A DNA stretch of 64,000 nt, taken from CAVXJN01 sp963762165. Lineage in GTDB: Bacteria; Pseudomonadota; Gammaproteobacteria; JASBUN01. This document shows positions 28,401 to 39,206 of the stretch, piece after piece. Location: the NCBI GenBank assembly GCA_963762165.1, contig CAVXJN010000001.1, forward strand, positions 372,001 through 436,000. The letters are read 5' to 3'. The position numbers and the translations under genes were made by a program. Positions within the stretch are counted from its first letter, which is position 1. Every line of letters begins with the position of its first letter. The notes beneath the pieces were generated by a model that had not been told where the DNA came from, searched no databases, and saw only the letters and a program-made list of their open reading frames with translations.

Positions 28401-28695
28401 ATGAAATTAAGTGAAAAACAAAAGCGGCATCTGCGCGGCCTCGCGCACCAACGCAAACCGGTGGTCATCGTCGGCGACAAGGGCCTGACCCCTTCCGTAC
28501 TGCGCGAAATCGAACTGTCCCTGGCGCACCACGAGCTGCTGAAAATCCGAATCAATGCCGGCGACCGCAGCGGCCGGGAGGCCATTCTCGACGCAATTGC
28601 GCAGCGCTACGGGCGCAGAACTGGTGCAACGCATCGGTCATGTCGCCATCGTCTATCGTGCGGCCGAGCGGCCGGTGATCCAACTGCCACGCTAG
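28401..28695 (+). pseudogene. yhbY: YhbY-family RNA-binding protein, frameshifted
   Basis: A CRM-domain ribosome-assembly factor, divergent from rlmE as in E. coli. The N-terminal part has LSEKQKRHLRGLAHQRKP and VGDKGLTPSVLREIE. After about 28605-28613 the frame is lost. One base removed there restores AELVQRIGHVAIVYRAAERP and a TAG at 28693-28695, giving exactly 97 residues as in E. coli. As written, translation would run on for some 280 residues of unrelated sequence. Confidence 0.87.
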
Positions 28696-29134
28696 CCGAC
28701 CGACCCGCGGCGCTCAGCGCCGACCGGGGCCAAGCCGAACGCCACCAGCGCCAGGGCCAGAATACTGACGACCAGGAACAGCGTGGAGGAAACGCCGTGC
28801 AGCATCGCGAAGCTCTCGGCGCCGGCGCGGCCCTGGGCCTTCAAGGCCGCCATGCGCGGTTGCAGAATGAATTCTCCGAAAGCGGTTACCGCCAGCATGA
28901 CGATCAAAGCGTAGACTCGCCAGCCGCGCCAACCGCCGCGCACCACTTGACCGATCAGCAGCAAAACGCCGCACACCAGTCCCAGGTAGGCGACGATACC
29001 GAACAATCTACCGGCCAGCATACCTGCCAGATGGCGGTCATCGAGTACGGCGAACAATGTCGGCGCGACCAGGTACCGACCGTCCACATTGAACCCGCCC
29101 ACAGCGTCAGCAGAATTCGTTCACCGACATGCAT
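28692..29134 (-). pseudogene. DUF4149 membrane protein, frameshifted
   Basis: A small four-helix membrane protein of unknown function, commonly found between yhbY and greA. An N-terminal frame starting at 29134 reads MHVGERILLTLWAGSMWTVG. The rest, YLVAPTLFAVLDDRHLAG onward, is one frame away. One missing base at about 29076-29078, where a CC pair may have been CCC, joins them into a protein of about 147 residues. Its stop overlaps that of yhbY on the other strand. Confidence 0.75.
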
Positions 29135-29169
29135 ACGCAGGACCTGCTCAAGCGTCGCGGCGCGCGCGA

Positions 29170-29646
29170 TCAGACATACCGTACTTCTGCGATTTCGTAT
29201 TCCTTTTCACCGCCCGGCGCGCGCACGACCGCGATATCGCCCTCGGCTTTGCCGATCAGGGCCCGCGCAATCGGTGAACTGACCGATATCATGCCTTGCT
29301 TGATATCCGCTTCGTCCTCACCCACGATCTGATAGGTCACTTCTTCACCGGTTTCTTCATCGACCAGATCGACCGTAGCGCCAAAAACGACTTTGCCGCC
29401 GGCATTGAGTTTGGTGACATCGATCACTTGTGCGTTCGACAACTTGGATTCGATTTCCCGGATACGCCCTTCGATAAAACCCTGCTGTTCGCGGGCGGCA
29501 TGGTATTCAGCGTTTTCCTTGAGATCGCCGTGGGCGCGTGCCTCGGCGATCGCCTGGATCACCTTTGGACGTTCGACGTTCTTGAGTTGCTTGAGTTCGA
29601 CGCGAAGCTTTTCCGCGCCGCGGGCGGTCAGTGGTACCTTGGTCAT
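29170..29646 (-). CDS. greA: transcription elongation factor GreA
   Basis: A 158-residue factor that rescues backtracked RNA polymerase by stimulating transcript cleavage. The N-terminal coiled coil carries the acidic tip (DLKENAEYHAAREQQG, residues about 41-56), and the C-terminal FKBP-like domain ends with GGEKEYEIAEVRY. It overlaps the carB stop by four bases. Confidence 0.97.
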   Translation of the reverse strand: MTKVPLTARGAEKLRVELKQLKNVERPKVIQAIAEARAHGDLKENAEYHAAREQQGFIEGRIREIESKLSNAQVIDVTKLNAGGKVVFGATVDLVDEETGEEVTYQIVGEDEADIKQGMISVSSPIARALIGKAEGDIAVVRAPGGEKEYEIAEVRYV

Positions 29647-32600
29647 ACGGCGCTTTCCTTGTGCAGATCCTGGAGTCGATTCACGGCGGCGACAGCATCC
29701 AAATGCAGCAATGCCATGCAGGTTGCCTCACCGCCCGCGAGCGTGGTCGCATAAGTCACCTTATGCTGCAGCGCGCTGCGTCGTATGGTGTAGGAATCGG
29801 CGACAGCCTGTTTACCTTCCGTGGTATTGACGATGAAGCTGATTTCGTCGTTCTTGATCATGTCCACGATATGCGGCCGGCCCTCGTTGACCTTGTTCAC
29901 GACCATGCACGGCACACCCGCCTCGTATAAGGCTGTTGCCGTGCCTCGCGTGGCAAAAATCTCGAATCCGAGCTTGTCCAGATCCCGGGCCACCTGCACC
30001 GCATCCTCCTTGTCACGATCGCGCACGCTGATGAAGGCCCGGCCGGTGGTGGGTAAAGATACCCCCGCGCCCAACAACGCTTTGGCGAACGCTTCGCCGA
30101 AGCTGCGCCCGACGCCCATCACTTCGCCGGTGGATTTCATCTCCGGGCCGAGAATCGTATCCACACCGGGAAACTTGATGAACGGGAACACCGCTTCCTT
30201 TACTGCAAAATACGACGGCACGCGCTCGGTGGTGAAATTCTGCTTCTTGAGCGATTTGCCCACCATGCAGAGTGCCGCGATTTTGGCCAGCGGCGCACCG
30301 ATCGCTTTCGAAACGAATGGAACGGTGCGCGACGCCCGCGGGTTCACTTCCAGGATGTAGACCTTCTCGTCCTGGATGGCGAACTGAGTGTTCATCAAAC
30401 CGACGACCTTGAGTTCGCGCGCCATTTTTCCGACTTGTTCACGCAACTCGTCCTGCACTTGTTTGGACAACGTATAGGGCGGCAACGAACACGCTGAATC
30501 GCCCGAGTGCACGCCAGCCTGCTCGATATGCTCCATGATGCCGCCGATGACCACGTCCTCGCCGTCGCAAACCGCGTCCACGTCAACCTCGACCGCGTCG
30601 TCCAGAAAACGATCGAGCAGTACCGGGGACTCGTTGGAAACCTGCACTGCATCGCGCATATAACGGTTCAGATCGTCTTCGTTATAGACGATTTCCATGG
30701 CGCGTCCGCCGAGGACGTATGAAGGCCGGACCACCAGCGGATAACCGATTTCTTCGGCCAAGCGCACTGCATCGGATTCGGTGCGCGCCGTACGATTGGG
30801 CGGCTGCAACAGACCGAGCTTATTGAGCATCTGCTGGAACCGTTCGCGGTCTTCCGCGAGATCGATCGAATCCGGGCTGGTCCCGATGATGGGCGCCCCT
30901 GCTTTCTCAAGGTCCCGGGCCAGCTTCAGCGGCGTCTGGCCACCGTACTGGACAATGACGCCCTTGGGATTTTCCTTGTGAATGATTTCGAGCACGTCTT
31001 CCAATGTCAGAGGTTCGAAGTACAAACGATCCGAAGTGTCGTAATCGGTCGACACGGTTTCCGGATTGCAGTTGACCATGATGGTTTCGTAACCGTCATC
31101 GCGACAGGCGTGGGATGCGTGAACGCAGCAGTAGTCGAATTCGATACCCTGACCCACCCGGTTGGGCCCACCGCCAAGCACCATGATCTTCTCGGCGTCG
31201 GTCGGATCTGCTTCGCATTCTTCCTCATAAGTGGAGTACATATACGCGGTGCGGGTCGCGAATTCCGCCGCGCAGGTATCAACCCGCTTGTACACCGGCC
31301 GCACATTCAACTGATGTCGCAGGTCGCGCACGACGTATTCCGAGCTATCCAGCAGTTGCGCAAGCCGACGGTCGGAAAACCCCTTGCGTTTGAGCGCCAG
31401 CATCCGCGTCGCGTCGAGCTTGTCCATACCCTCGGCACGCACCTGCTCTTCGAACTCGATCAATTCCTGAATCTGCACCAGGAACCACGGATCGATGCCG
31501 GTAAGCTCGTGCACTTCCTCCATACCGAGCCCAGCCCGGAACGCATCGCCGATGTACCAGATCCGGTCCGGACCCGGTTCGCGCAATTCGCGGCGAATGA
31601 TATCCAGGGCACCTTCCTGATCCCGCGCCACCTGTTCGTTGAGGCCGTCGGTGCCGGTCTCGAGGCTTCGCAGCGCTTTTTGCAGCGACTCCTGAAACGT
31701 GCGGCCGATCGCCATGGCTTCGCCGACGGATTTCATCTGCGTCGTCAGGCGTGAATTCGCCTTGGGGAATTTCTCAAAGGTAAAGCGTGGCACTTTGGTG
31801 ACCACGTAGTCGATGGACGGCTCGAAGGAAGCCGGCGTCATGCCGCCGGTTATTTCGTTCTGCAGTTCATCGAGGGTGTATCCCACCGCCAGCTTGGCGG
31901 CCACTTTGGCGATGGGGAAACCGGTCGCTTTCGACGCCAGAGCCGAGGACCGGGAAACGCGCGGATTCATCTCGATGATGATCATGCGCCCGTCGTCCGG
32001 ATTGATGGCGAACTGCACGTTGGAGCCACCGGTATCGACGCCGATTTCACGCAGCACCGCCAACGATGCGTCGCGCATGATCTGGTATTCCTTGTCGGTC
32101 AGCGTCTGCGACGGGGCCACCGTGATGGAATCGCCGGTATGCACACCCATGGCATCGAAATTCTCGATCGAGCAGATAATGATGCAATTGTCCTTGCGGT
32201 CGCGCACCACCTCCATCTCGAATTCTTTCCAGCCCAGCACCGACTCTTCGATCAGCAACTCGTTGGTGGGCGACAGATCCAGGCCGCGCTCACAAATCTC
32301 GACATACTCTTCCTTGTTATAAGCAATACCGCCGCCGGAACCGCCCATTGTGAAGGATGGCCGGATGATGCACGGGAAGCCGATGCCCGTGACCACCTGC
32401 ATGGCTTCCTCCATGCTGTGCGCCATTTCCGAATGGGGGACGCTCAAACCGATGGCGCGCATGGCCTGCCGGAAACGATCGCGGTCCTCGGCTTTGTCGA
32501 TGGCATCTTCCGACGCGCCGATCAGCTCGACGCCGTATTTTTCCAGTACGCCCTGGTGCGCCAGATCCAGTGCGCAGTTCAATGCAGTCTGCCCGCCCAT

Positions 32601-32867
32601 GGTGGGCAGCAGCGCATCGGGGCGTTCCTTGTCGATGATGCGTTCGATCGTTTGCCAGCGGATCGGCTCTATATAAGTTGAATCCGCCATCTCTGGGTCG
32701 GTCATGATGGTGGCCGGATTGGAATTCACCAGGATGACGCGATAACCCTCCTCGCGCAGCGCTTTACAAGCCTGCGCGCCGGAATAGTCGAATTCGCACG
32801 CTTGGCCGATGACGATGGGCCCGGCGCCGATGATCAGGATGCTATGGATATCGGTTCTTTTCGGCAT
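29643..32867 (-). CDS. carB: carbamoyl-phosphate synthase large subunit
   Basis: A 1074-residue synthetase using ammonia, bicarbonate and two ATP to make carbamoyl phosphate for arginine and pyrimidine synthesis. Two homologous ATP-grasp halves are present: ILIIGAGPIVIGQACEFDYSG in the first, VLGGGPNRVGQGIEFDYC in the second. An oligomerisation segment and a C-terminal allosteric domain follow. Full family length. The initial motif reads GAGPIVIGQ, typical. Confidence 0.97.
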   Translation of the reverse strand: MPKRTDIHSILIIGAGPIVIGQACEFDYSGAQACKALREEGYRVILVNSNPATIMTDPEMADSTYIEPIRWQTIERIIDKERPDALLPTMGGQTALNCALDLAHQGVLEKYGVELIGASEDAIDKAEDRDRFRQAMRAIGLSVPHSEMAHSMEEAMQVVTGIGFPCIIRPSFTMGGSGGGIAYNKEEYVEICERGLDLSPTNELLIEESVLGWKEFEMEVVRDRKDNCIIICSIENFDAMGVHTGDSITVAPSQTLTDKEYQIMRDASLAVLREIGVDTGGSNVQFAINPDDGRMIIIEMNPRVSRSSALASKATGFPIAKVAAKLAVGYTLDELQNEITGGMTPASFEPSIDYVVTKVPRFTFEKFPKANSRLTTQMKSVGEAMAIGRTFQESLQKALRSLETGTDGLNEQVARDQEGALDIIRRELREPGPDRIWYIGDAFRAGLGMEEVHELTGIDPWFLVQIQELIEFEEQVRAEGMDKLDATRMLALKRKGFSDRRLAQLLDSSEYVVRDLRHQLNVRPVYKRVDTCAAEFATRTAYMYSTYEEECEADPTDAEKIMVLGGGPNRVGQGIEFDYCCVHASHACRDDGYETIMVNCNPETVSTDYDTSDRLYFEPLTLEDVLEIIHKENPKGVIVQYGGQTPLKLARDLEKAGAPIIGTSPDSIDLAEDRERFQQMLNKLGLLQPPNRTARTESDAVRLAEEIGYPLVVRPSYVLGGRAMEIVYNEDDLNRYMRDAVQVSNESPVLLDRFLDDAVEVDVDAVCDGEDVVIGGIMEHIEQAGVHSGDSACSLPPYTLSKQVQDELREQVGKMARELKVVGLMNTQFAIQDEKVYILEVNPRASRTVPFVSKAIGAPLAKIAALCMVGKSLKKQNFTTERVPSYFAVKEAVFPFIKFPGVDTILGPEMKSTGEVMGVGRSFGEAFAKALLGAGVSLPTTGRAFISVRDRDKEDAVQVARDLDKLGFEIFATRGTATALYEAGVPCMVVNKVNEGRPHIVDMIKNDEISFIVNTTEGKQAVADSYTIRRSALQHKVTYATTLAGGEATCMALLHLDAVAAVNRLQDLHKESAV

Positions 32868-32946
32868 GTCTCAAATCGCAATGGGTCGACCGCAGTTCGG
32901 CGTACGCCGGTCTCACTTGCACAGCGGTGATGAAGGTCGATCAGCT

Positions 32947-34107
32947 TCAGCGCGCGGCACCTGCGTGCCAGCGCTGTTGCATCAGCTCGATAAAATGGTC
33001 GAAAAGCGGCCCGACGTCGTGGGGCCCCGGACTGGCTTCCGGATGCCCCTGAAAGCTGAACGCGGGATACTCGTTGTGATGAATGCCCTGCAAGGTCTGA
33101 TCGAACAATGAACGATGGGTGGTGCGCACGTTGTCGGGTAGGGACTTCTCGTCCACTTCGAAGCCGTGGTTCTGGCTGCTGATCATGACCCGGCCGGTTT
33201 CCAGATCCTGCACGGGATGATTGGCACCGTGATGTCCGAACTTCATCTTTGCAGTGCGACCACCGCTGGCCAACCCCAGCAACTGGTGACCGAGACAGAT
33301 TCCGAACAGCGGCATGCCGGTGTACATGATTTCGCGGATGGCGGCGATGGCGTATCCACAGGGCTCCGGGTCGCCCGGTCCGTTGGCCAGGAAAACACCG
33401 TGAGGCTGCATGGCAAGCACCTCCGCTGCGGGCGTTTGCGCCGGCACCACCGTCAGCTGACAGCCGCGATCGACGAGCATGCGCAGGATATTTCGTTTGA
33501 CGCCGAAGTCGTAGGCCACGACTTTCCACGGCAACTGTTCGTCGATGGACTCGGGCACTTGTGGCATCCCGCCTTCGAGGCTCCAGGTGCCCTGCACCCA
33601 ATTGTACGACTCGGTCGTACTGACTTCCTTCGCCAGATCCATGCCCTTGAGGCCGGGGAATGCGCGGGCTGCCGCAAGGGCCGCATCGGCGTCCACCTCG
33701 TCTCCGGCGGCGATGCACCCGCTCTGCGCACCCTTCTCGCGCAGGATCCGGGTCAGGCGGCGGGTGTCGATGTCACTGATGCCGACCACGCCGTTGCGGC
33801 TGAGGTATTCACCGAGCGATTCGCGGCTGCGCCAATTGCTCGCCACCAGTGGCACATCGCGCACGATCAATCCGGCCGCCATGATCCGCGCCGACTCCTC
33901 GTCCTCCGGGTTGGCGCCGACATTGCCGATATGGGGATAGGTCAGCGTGACCAGCTGTTTGGAATAGGACGGATCGGTGAGGATTTCCTGATAACCGGTC
34001 ATAGCGGTGTTGAACACCACTTCGCCGACAGTCTCACCTTCCGCGCCTATCGACAGGCCGCGGAAAATACTGCCGTCTTCCAGTACCAGAAGGGCTGGTT
34101 TACGCAA
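32947..34107 (-). CDS. carA: carbamoyl-phosphate synthase small subunit
   Basis: A glutamine amidotransferase subunit supplying ammonia to CarB. The class I amidotransferase domain has the nucleophile in GICLGHQLLGLA and the catalytic His/Glu in QGHPEASPG. Two starts compete. An ATG at 34119 has no Shine-Dalgarno; a TTG at 34107 has GGAGG exactly five bases upstream and gives the usual N-terminus MRKPALLVLEDGS. The TTG is used here (386 residues). It is 79 bases upstream of carB. A hairpin with 7-bp arms at 34134-34161 sits before the start. Confidence 0.94.
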   Translation of the reverse strand: MRKPALLVLEDGSIFRGLSIGAEGETVGEVVFNTAMTGYQEILTDPSYSKQLVTLTYPHIGNVGANPEDEESARIMAAGLIVRDVPLVASNWRSRESLGEYLSRNGVVGISDIDTRRLTRILREKGAQSGCIAAGDEVDADAALAAARAFPGLKGMDLAKEVSTTESYNWVQGTWSLEGGMPQVPESIDEQLPWKVVAYDFGVKRNILRMLVDRGCQLTVVPAQTPAAEVLAMQPHGVFLANGPGDPEPCGYAIAAIREIMYTGMPLFGICLGHQLLGLASGGRTAKMKFGHHGANHPVQDLETGRVMISSQNHGFEVDEKSLPDNVRTTHRSLFDQTLQGIHHNEYPAFSFQGHPEASPGPHDVGPLFDHFIELMQQRWHAGAAR

Positions 34108-34259
34108 TTGGACCTCCATTCGCGTACAAAGACAGCGGGAGGAACTCCGGTTCGTCCCGCTCCATCAGATGACCCTGCGGATTGAAGCTTAGTAAACACT
34201 CAGGCTGGAGTTAAATTCTAACAACAGGGACAAGACATTCAAAGCGCCGAACCACCGAC

Positions 34260-35063
34260 TCAGCGCAAACCGAGCACATCCTGCATATCGAAACGGCCGT
34301 TGCCTTGATCCATGAGCCAGGCGGCCGCACGTACGGCACCGCGCGCGAACGTCATCCGGCTGGATGCCTTGTGGGTGATCTCCACGCGCTCGCCGGTGGC
34401 GGCGAACATCACCGTGTGTTCGCCGACAATATCGCCGGCACGAATGGTTTCGAAGCCGATGGTCTGGCGGTCGCGCTCGCCGGTACGGCCTTCGCGCCCA
34501 TAAACCGCGCAGCTTGCCAGATCGCGGCCCAGCGCTTCCGCCACCACTTCGCCCATACGCAGCGCCGTCCCCGACGGTGCGTCGATTTTGTGACGATGGT
34601 GGGCTTCGATGATTTCCACGTCCGCTTCGTCGCCCAGCACCCGAGCCGCCAAATCCAACAGCTTCAGACACAGATTCACGCCGACGCTCATGTTTGGTGC
34701 GAATACCAGGGGAATTTCCGCGGCAACAGCGTCGATGCGGCGTTTGTGCTCATCGCTGAACCCGGTGGTGCCGATCACCATCCGTTTGCCCGCCTGGCGG
34801 CAGATTTCCAGATGAGCGGCCGTGGCCTCGGGAATGGTGAAATCGATCAATACGTCGAATTCGCCGGTCATCGCTTGCAGATCATCGCCGATCGTCACGC
34901 CCAGCTTGCCGAGTCCGGCAACCTCGCCGGCGTCCGCGCCAATCAGGGAACTGCCCGGCCGGTCGAGGGCCACGGTCAGCTGCAAGGCTTCGGATTCCGA
35001 GCAGGCCTCGATCAGGGTGCGACCCATGCGCCCGCCGGCGCCGGTGATGGCAATACGCGTCAT
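34260..35063 (-). CDS. dapB: 4-hydroxy-tetrahydrodipicolinate reductase
   Basis: A 267-residue enzyme of the diaminopimelate/lysine pathway. Rossmann motif ITGAGGRMGR at the N-terminus, the substrate loop EAHHRHKIDAPSGTA with the catalytic His-His-Arg-His-Lys, and ASSRMTFARGA near the C-terminus are all present. Start MTRIAITGAGG; a 21-codon upstream extension is basic and non-conserved. It lies between dnaJ and carA, a common gammaproteobacterial order. Confidence 0.96.
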   Translation of the reverse strand: MTRIAITGAGGRMGRTLIEACSESEALQLTVALDRPGSSLIGADAGEVAGLGKLGVTIGDDLQAMTGEFDVLIDFTIPEATAAHLEICRQAGKRMVIGTTGFSDEHKRRIDAVAAEIPLVFAPNMSVGVNLCLKLLDLAARVLGDEADVEIIEAHHRHKIDAPSGTALRMGEVVAEALGRDLASCAVYGREGRTGERDRQTIGFETIRAGDIVGEHTVMFAATGERVEITHKASSRMTFARGAVRAAAWLMDQGNGRFDMQDVLGLR

Positions 35064-35155
35064 GTCCGTGGGAACTCCCCTATTGCTTCGAATCCGGCGA
35101 CGGCAGTGCCTGCCCCGGCTCGCCATAACTGCTCAAGCATTACATGAAGTACAGA

Positions 35156-36295
35156 TTAAAACTTCATGGTTTCGAAGAATTTTTTAACGCCATGCAGCCA
35201 GGAATGGGCGCGCGGATTGTGACGCTTGCCGCCGGCCGCGAGGCTGCCACGGAACTCTTCGAGGATCTCCCGCTGGCGCGCATTCAAGTTCACCGGCGTC
35301 TCCACCGCGACCCGGCACAGCAGATCCCCGGTGGCACCGCCCCGCACCGGTTTCACGCCTTTGCCGCGCAGGCGGAACAACTTTCCACTCTGGGTCTCGG
35401 GCGGAATCTTGAGCATGACCTTGCCGTCCAGGGCCGGCACCTCGAGTTCGCCGCCCAGGGCGGCACTTACGAAATCGATCGGCACCTCGCAATGCAGATC
35501 GCTGCCGTCGCGGACGAAGATCGCGTGCTCCTTGACCCGGATCTGCACATACAGATCCCCTGCAGGTCCGCCCTGCTCGCCGGCCTCGCCCTCGCCAGCC
35601 AGGCGAATCCGGTCACCTGTGTCGACCCCCGCCGGAACCTTCACGGACAGGGTCTTGTGCTGCTGCTCCCGGCCCTGCCCGGCACAGACGATACATGGAT
35701 CCGTAATCATCTGGCCGCTGCCATGGCACCGCGGGCAGGTCTGCTGCACCGAGAAAAAGCCCTGCTGCATCCGAACCTGGCCGTGTCCGCCGCAGGTGGT
35801 ACAGGTAACCGGACTGCTGCCCTTCCGGGCGCCGGTGCCGCCGCACTCGGCGCACACCACCAAGGTCGGCACGCGAATCTTGACGGTAGTGCCGGCGACG
35901 GCCTCTTCCAATGTCAGATCCAGGTTGTAGCGCAGGTCGGCGCCACGGAACGCCCTGCCACCCCGCCCGGGGCCGCCGGCCCCGCCGAATATATCGCTGA
36001 AGACGTCGCCGAAAATATCGGAGAAACTGAAGCCGCCCGCCGCCGCCCCGGCGCCGAAACCCGGGCCGCCGCTGACACCCGCGTGACCGAATTGATCGTA
36101 GGCCGCACGTTTTTGGGGGTCGGACAGCACATCGAAGGCCTCACGCGCCTCCTTGAACTTGTCCTCGGCTTCCTTGTCACCAGGGTTGCGATCGGGGTGG
36201 TATTTCATGGCCATGCGCTTGAAAGCTTTTTTCAGCTCTGCTTCGCTGGCGTTCTTGGCTACCCCGAGCACCTCGTAATAATCACGTTTGGACAT
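35156..36295 (-). CDS. dnaJ: chaperone protein DnaJ
   Basis: A 379-residue DnaK co-chaperone. J-domain with the HPD motif (KYHPDRNPGD, residues about 32-41), a Gly/Phe-rich linker (about 75-115), a zinc-binding region with four CxxCxGxG-type repeats (CAECGGTG, CTTCGGHG, CPRCHGSG, CIVCAGQG), and C-terminal substrate-binding domains. Last gene of the hrcA operon. Confidence 0.97.
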   Translation of the reverse strand: MSKRDYYEVLGVAKNASEAELKKAFKRMAMKYHPDRNPGDKEAEDKFKEAREAFDVLSDPQKRAAYDQFGHAGVSGGPGFGAGAAAGGFSFSDIFGDVFSDIFGGAGGPGRGGRAFRGADLRYNLDLTLEEAVAGTTVKIRVPTLVVCAECGGTGARKGSSPVTCTTCGGHGQVRMQQGFFSVQQTCPRCHGSGQMITDPCIVCAGQGREQQHKTLSVKVPAGVDTGDRIRLAGEGEAGEQGGPAGDLYVQIRVKEHAIFVRDGSDLHCEVPIDFVSAALGGELEVPALDGKVMLKIPPETQSGKLFRLRGKGVKPVRGGATGDLLCRVAVETPVNLNARQREILEEFRGSLAAGGKRHNPRAHSWLHGVKKFFETMKF

Positions 36296-36354
36296 CTGCT
36301 TCGCTTAGGTTCGTCAATACGGCACGGCACGCTTTAGCCTGGGTACGCACACAA

Positions 36355-36432
36355 TGACAGGCGCGCCGCGAATTGCCGCACGCCTGTCAGCTTTTGTTAT
36401 GTGCGTCCGGCGGCCGCGGGAAAACGGCCGCC
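36355..36432 (-). repeat. two hairpins in the dnaK-dnaJ spacer
   Basis: One hairpin has 9-bp arms (TGACAGGCG/CGCCTGTCA, 36355-36389). The other has 8-bp arms (GGCGGCCG/CGGCCGCC, 36409-36432). Neither is followed by a T-run on the minus strand. They may set the dnaK to dnaJ expression ratio through partial termination or RNA processing. Confidence 0.5.
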
Positions 36433-36446
36433 ATTATAACGCAGCT

Positions 36447-38381
<1,935 letters not shown>

Positions 38382-38472
38382 GATGCGAAGTCTCCGTTCT
38401 AAATTGGTACAAATGCGAAATCAGCGTTCGAATTCGTTCGTTACCCGGTAAATGCGGGCCAAATCAGCAGAT

Positions 38473-39117
38473 TCAAGCCTGCTCGTCGATATTTCCACCG
38501 CTGCGCCCATCCGCGCCGGGCGGATACTCTTCGCCGACAGGGGAATTCTGCGAGCGCCCACCGCTGGAGACGATGACCAGCGCCGGACGAAGCAAGCGTT
38601 CGTTGAGCTGGTACCCCTTCTGGACCACCGTCAGAACGGTATTTGGCGCCTCATCCGCCGCTTCCTGCATGGACATCGCCTGATGCAGCTCCGGATTGAA
38701 ACGCTGCCCTTGGGGGTCGACCGGCTGGGCGCCGAACTTGGCCATGGCGTCGGCGAACATCTTCAGGGTCAACTCGACTCCTTCCTTGAGCTTCGCCGGA
38801 TCGATGCGGTCCCCGTCGCCGGCGGCTGCCAAACCCAGCTCGAGGCTGTCCCGCACCGGCAGCAACTCGACCATGAATTTTTCCAAGGCGAATTTATGGG
38901 CATTCTCCAGCTCCCGCGCGGTTCGCTTACGCCCATTCTCCAGCTCGGCCTGCAACCGCAACAGCTGGCTGTAATGCTCGTCCGCCTTCGCCCGCGCATC
39001 CTCCAACAACAGCGTCAGTTCCTCGTGCCGGGACGGGTCGTCGAGCGGCCGTTCCTCGTTGCTTTCCTGAGCCTCATCAGTCGCCATATTCTTCGACGAT
39101 TTATCCTTTTCAGACAT
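38473..39117 (-). CDS. grpE: nucleotide exchange factor GrpE
   Basis: A 214-residue DnaK exchange factor. An acidic, disordered N-terminus is followed by a long coiled coil (about 30-100) and the conserved C-terminal beta domain with HQAMSMQEA and VLTVVQKGYQLNERLLRPALV. Start MSEKDKSSK has GGAGAAA upstream. The tail after residue 190 is variable. Confidence 0.95.
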   Translation of the reverse strand: MSEKDKSSKNMATDEAQESNEERPLDDPSRHEELTLLLEDARAKADEHYSQLLRLQAELENGRKRTARELENAHKFALEKFMVELLPVRDSLELGLAAAGDGDRIDPAKLKEGVELTLKMFADAMAKFGAQPVDPQGQRFNPELHQAMSMQEAADEAPNTVLTVVQKGYQLNERLLRPALVIVSSGGRSQNSPVGEEYPPGADGRSGGNIDEQA

Positions 39118-39206
39118 GCACTTTCTCCACCTTTTTAACATAATTCAACAACAAGCAGAGGCGCCCGACGGTCGCCGGTGCTGCAGAGTCTCGACTGATA
39201 TTGGGC

